Made by a program: the position numbers and the translations under genes
The notes under the pieces: generated by a model
Seen by the model: only the letters and a program-made list of their open reading frames with translations
Told to the model about the DNA's origin: nothing
Database searches by the model: none
Assembly (NCBI GenBank): GCA_023475455.1
Contig: JAMCVR010000114.1
Span: 4,920 to 22,936, forward strand
Direction of reading: 5' to 3'
DNA: 18,017 nucleotides
Origin: Thermoplasmatota archaeon
GTDB lineage: Bacteria; Pseudomonadota; Gammaproteobacteria; Burkholderiales; Thiobacillaceae
Shown here: piece after piece, positions 14,911 through 18,017 of the stretch
Position numbering within the stretch: position 1 is the first letter of the stretch
Layout of the letters: every line of letters starts with the position of its first letter

Positions 14911-14985
14911 ACCACAGAGGCACAGAGTCACAGAGAAAAACAAAAAGGCTCAAGGGGGTTCTCCGTGCCTCTGTGTCTCTGTGGT
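14911..14985. repeat. CACAGAG-type inverted repeat between narG and narH
   Basis: The left arm 14911-14935 and right arm 14961-14985 are built from the same CACAGAGR units as the element between narJ and narI. The arms here differ by a few bases and the 25-base loop is unrelated, which shows an older or independent insertion. It occupies most of the 116-base narG-narH gap. Confidence 0.88.
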
Positions 14986-14994
14986 TCATGGTTT

Positions 14995-17900
14995 TCATCC
15001 ACGCTCGACCAGCGGACCTTCCATCCAGTCCACCTTCTTCATCTTGCGCACGATCACGTATTCGTCGCGGTTGGAGCCCACCGTGCCGTAGTAGTTGAAG
15101 CCGTACGCCAGCTGCGCGTAGCCGCCGATCATGTGCGTGGGCTTGGTGATGGTGCGCGTCACCGAGTTGTGGATGCCACCCCTGAAGCCGCTGACCTCCG
15201 CGCCCGGCACGTTGATGATCTTTTCCTGCGCGTGGTACATCAGGCACATGCCCTTGGGCACCCGCTGGCTGACCACGACGCGGGCCGTGAGCGTGCCGTT
15301 GACGTTGAACACCTCGACCCAGTCGTTGTCCACCAGCCCGGCCTGCTTCGCCTCCGGCTCGGACACCCAGACGTGCGGGCCGCCGCGGGACAGCGTGAGC
15401 ATGCGCAGGTTGTCGGTGTAGGTGCTGTGGATGCCCCACTTCTGGTGCGGGGTGATCCAGTTGAGCACCAGCTCATGGTGGCCGTTCGATTTCTTGCCCA
15501 AAAGCGGCGCGATCGTCTTGGTGTCGACCGGCGGCTTGTACACGCACAGGCCCTCGCCGAAATCCAGCATCCACGGGTGATCCTGGTAGAACTGCTGGCG
15601 GCCGGTGAGGGTGCGCCATGGGATCAGCTCATGCACGTTGGTGTAGCCGGCGTTGTACGACACGTGCTCCGATTCCAGACCCGACCAGGTGGGCGAGGAA
15701 ATGATCTTGCGCGGCTGCGCGACGACGTCGCGGAAACGGATCTTGTCGTCCTCCCGCGGCAGCGCCAGGTGGGTGTGGTCGCGCCCGGTGATCTTCGACA
15801 GCGCTTCCCACGCCTTCACCGCGACCTGACCGTTGGTTTCCGGCGCCAGCATGAGGATGACCTCGCAGGCGTCGATGGCCGAGTCGATTTTGGGAAGCCC
15901 CTTGGCGACGCCCTCTTCGGTGACGGTGTAATTCAGCTCCGCCAGCTGCTGCACTTCGTTTTCCGTGTTCCAGGCAATCCCTTTGCCGCCGTTGCCAATC
16001 CTGGTCATCAGGGGGCCGAGCGCGGTGAACTTCCTGTAGGTATCGCCGTAGTCGCGCGTCACCACCGTCATGGTCGGCATGGTCTTGCCGGGGATGGGGT
16101 CGACCTCGCCCTTCTTCCAGTCGCGCGCGCCCAGGCTCTGGCCCAGTTCGGACGGCGTGTCGTGCATCAGCGGGGTGAGCACTAGGTCCTTCTGCGTGCC
16201 CAGATGCTTGGCCGCGATTCCGGAGAACTTCTTCGCGATGGTCTTGTAGATGTCCCAGTCGGACTTCGATTCCCACAGCGGCTGCACCGCCTCGCTCAAG
16301 GGGTGGATGAAGGGATGCATGTCCGAGGTGTTGAGGTCGTCCTTCTCGTACCAGGTGGCCGACGGCAGCACGATGTCGGAATAGAGGCACGTGGTCGACA
16401 TGCGGAAGTCGAGCGTCACCAATAAATCCAGTTTGCCTTCGGCGCCCTTGTCGTGCCACACCACTTCCTTCGGCTTGGCCTCGCCCAATTCGCCGAGGTC
16501 CGGCCCCAGCACCGCGTTCTGCGTGCCGAGCAGGTACTTGAGGAAGTACTCGTGGCCCTTGCCCGACGAACCCAGCAGGTTGGAACGCCAGACGAACAGA
16601 TTGCGCGGGAAGTTCTTCGGGTTGTCCGGATCCTCGCAGGAGAACTTCAAGGCGCCGCTCTGGATCTGCTCGACCGCGTACTTGACCGGGTCGATGCCGG
16701 CGGCGTCGGCCGCGCGGGTGACCTCCAGCGGATTGGTTTCCAGCTGCGGCGCGGACGGCAGCCAGCCCATGCGCTCGGCGCGCACATTGAAGTCGATCAG
16801 CCGGTAGTCGCCCAGATTCCTGTTCGCGGTGGGCGAGAGGATTTCCGAGGCGGCCAGCTTCTCGTGGCGCCACTGGCTGGTGTGGGCGTAGAAGAAGGAG
16901 GTGGAATTCATCTGCCGTGACGGGCGATGCCAGTCGAGACCGAAGGCCAGCGGCGCCCAGCCGGTCTGCGGCCGCAGCTTTTCCTGGCCGACGTAGTGCG
17001 CCCAGCCGCCGCCCGACTGGCCGATGCAGCCGCACATCATGAGCAGATTCATGATGCCGCGGTAGATCATGTCGTTGTGGTACCAGTGGTTGAGCGCCGC
17101 GCCGAGGATGACCATGGACTTGCCGTGGGTCTTGTCGGCGTTGTCGGCGAACTCGCGCGCCACCGTGATGATGTCGGCGCGCGGCACGCCGCAGTGCTTC
17201 TCGGCCCAGGCCGGGGTGTAGGGCACGTCGTCGTCGTAGCTGGCGGCGAGGTTCGGCCCGCCGAGGCCGCGGTCGACGCCGTAGTTGGCCAGCGTCAAGT
17301 CGTAGACGGTGGCGACGCGGACGTCGCGGCCGCCGACGCTGATCACCTTGACCGGCAGGTTGCGGGTGAGCAGTTCCGGATGGTCGTCGCCGCCGAAATA
17401 GGGGAAGGCCACCTCGGCCACTTCGTCGTGGCTGCCGAGCAGGGTGATCTGCGGCTTCACGTCCTTGCCGGAGTAACCATCGCGCATTTCCAGGTTCCAT
17501 GCGCCGGACTGGCCCCAGCGGAATCCGATCGACCCGTTGGGCGCCACCAGATAGCCGGTGTTCTCGTCGTAGATCACCGTCTTCCACTCGGGGTTGTTGT
17601 CCTGTCCCATGTTGCCGGTGAGGTCGGAGGCGCGCAGGGTGCGGTCGGCGATCAGCGTGCCTTCGTGCTCCTTCAGCATCACCAGCATCGGCATGTCGTT
17701 GTACTGGCGGCAGTAGGAATCGAAATACTCGCTGCGGTTCCTGACGTGGAATTCGGACAGGATGACGTGGCCCATCGCCAGCGCCAGTGCGGCGTCGGTG
17801 CCCTGGCGGGGCGCCAGCCAGATGTCGCCGAATTTCACCATCTCGCCGAAGTCGCTTGATACCGCCACGGTCTTGGTGCCCTTGTAGCGCACCTCGGTGT

Positions 17901-18017
17901 AGAAGTGGGCGTCGGGCGTGCGCGTCTGCGGCACGTTGGAGCCCCACACCATCAGATAGGTCGAGTTGTACCAGTCGGCCGATTCCGGCACGTCGGTCTG
18001 CTCGCCCCACACTTGGG
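14995..18017 (-). CDS. narG: nitrate reductase alpha subunit NarG, N-terminus outside window
   Basis: NarG is the catalytic molybdenum (bis-MGD) subunit that reduces nitrate to nitrite on the cytoplasmic side of the membrane. About 1,006 residues are present of roughly 1,240. The frame is open through position 18017 (Gln-Val-Trp-Gly-Glu-Gln at the edge), so the Met-like GTG at 18012 is internal and not a start. WGEQTDVPESADWYNS at the edge contains the Asp region that ligates Mo. Also seen are WGSNVPQTRTPDAHFYTEV, GGGWAHYVGQEKLRPQTGW, IHPLSEAVQP, NGGKGIAWNT, WSGLESEHVSYNAGYTN and GGIHNSVTRTITKPTHMIGG near the end, all closely like E. coli NarG. The N-terminal part with the FS0 cluster ligands is outside. 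The stop TGA is at 14995, followed by a palindromic repeat and narH. No frameshift is seen. Confidence 0.97.
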   Translation of the reverse strand, partial: QVWGEQTDVPESADWYNSTYLMVWGSNVPQTRTPDAHFYTEVRYKGTKTVAVSSDFGEMVKFGDIWLAPRQGTDAALALAMGHVILSEFHVRNRSEYFDSYCRQYNDMPMLVMLKEHEGTLIADRTLRASDLTGNMGQDNNPEWKTVIYDENTGYLVAPNGSIGFRWGQSGAWNLEMRDGYSGKDVKPQITLLGSHDEVAEVAFPYFGGDDHPELLTRNLPVKVISVGGRDVRVATVYDLTLANYGVDRGLGGPNLAASYDDDVPYTPAWAEKHCGVPRADIITVAREFADNADKTHGKSMVILGAALNHWYHNDMIYRGIMNLLMMCGCIGQSGGGWAHYVGQEKLRPQTGWAPLAFGLDWHRPSRQMNSTSFFYAHTSQWRHEKLAASEILSPTANRNLGDYRLIDFNVRAERMGWLPSAPQLETNPLEVTRAADAAGIDPVKYAVEQIQSGALKFSCEDPDNPKNFPRNLFVWRSNLLGSSGKGHEYFLKYLLGTQNAVLGPDLGELGEAKPKEVVWHDKGAEGKLDLLVTLDFRMSTTCLYSDIVLPSATWYEKDDLNTSDMHPFIHPLSEAVQPLWESKSDWDIYKTIAKKFSGIAAKHLGTQKDLVLTPLMHDTPSELGQSLGARDWKKGEVDPIPGKTMPTMTVVTRDYGDTYRKFTALGPLMTRIGNGGKGIAWNTENEVQQLAELNYTVTEEGVAKGLPKIDSAIDACEVILMLAPETNGQVAVKAWEALSKITGRDHTHLALPREDDKIRFRDVVAQPRKIISSPTWSGLESEHVSYNAGYTNVHELIPWRTLTGRQQFYQDHPWMLDFGEGLCVYKPPVDTKTIAPLLGKKSNGHHELVLNWITPHQKWGIHSTYTDNLRMLTLSRGGPHVWVSEPEAKQAGLVDNDWVEVFNVNGTLTARVVVSQRVPKGMCLMYHAQEKIINVPGAEVSGFRGGIHNSVTRTITKPTHMIGGYAQLAYGFNYYGTVGSNRDEYVIVRKMKKVDWMEGPLVERG

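Noticed and set aside
12755..15091. Very long open frame on the plus strand opposite narH and its upstream gap
   Set aside because: It is the antisense shadow of a GC-rich coding sequence. It contains the same internal duplication and composition-driven repeats, and has no recognisable domain; narH explains the region fully.
1..18017. tRNA, rRNA, riboswitch or phage features
   Set aside because: None recognised on either strand; the window is accounted for by protein genes and intergenic repeats.

Overview
The window is GC-rich, and every convincing gene lies on the minus strand, so the genes read from right to left. The proteins point to a denitrifying proteobacterium, probably a betaproteobacterium of the Thiobacillus/Sulfuricella/Rhodocyclales kind. 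The evidence is a membrane-bound NarGHJI nitrate reductase, NnrS, an SQR-like flavoprotein, a DsrC-like protein, and several classes of dispersed palindromic repeat. The taxon is inferred from gene content only.

In reading order, the right half (18017 to about 10320) is the respiratory nitrate reductase operon: narG (5' end outside the window), narH, two identical narJ copies and narI. It continues into an SQR-family flavoprotein gene and a small DsrC/TusE-family gene (10171 to 6926), then nnrS (6683-5487). Strong AAGGAG-type ribosome sites precede narH, narI and the flavoprotein gene. The proposed logic is nitrate respiration (NarGHI, with NarJ as assembly chaperone), NnrS for NO/nitrosative stress, and a sulfur-protein-derived pair of unknown role between them. 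To the left lie ordinary envelope and housekeeping genes: an OmpA-like lipid/peptidoglycan-anchoring protein with thrombospondin type 3 repeats, a gamma-glutamyltransferase, and an MprF-like aminoacyl-phosphatidylglycerol synthase that runs off the left edge and carries a one-base frameshift.

Two things stand out. First, there are three separate head-to-tail duplications with apparently identical copies inside 7.8 kb: 1,321 bp over dsrC/sqr, 779 bp over narJ, and 600 bp (exactly 200 codons, in frame) inside narH. Their junctions share only 3, 2 and 10 bp. They are either assembly artefacts or very recent real duplications, and they must be settled before the gene content is trusted. Second, the flavoprotein keeps the SQR fold signatures but lacks both catalytic cysteines and has a C-terminal extension resembling a ribbon-helix-helix domain. 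Its DsrC-like partner has Trp where the reactive penultimate Cys of DsrC should be. This cysteine-poor pair attached to a nar operon is the best candidate in the window for an uncharacterised system. Palindromic repeats of four different families sit in four of the nar-region gene junctions.
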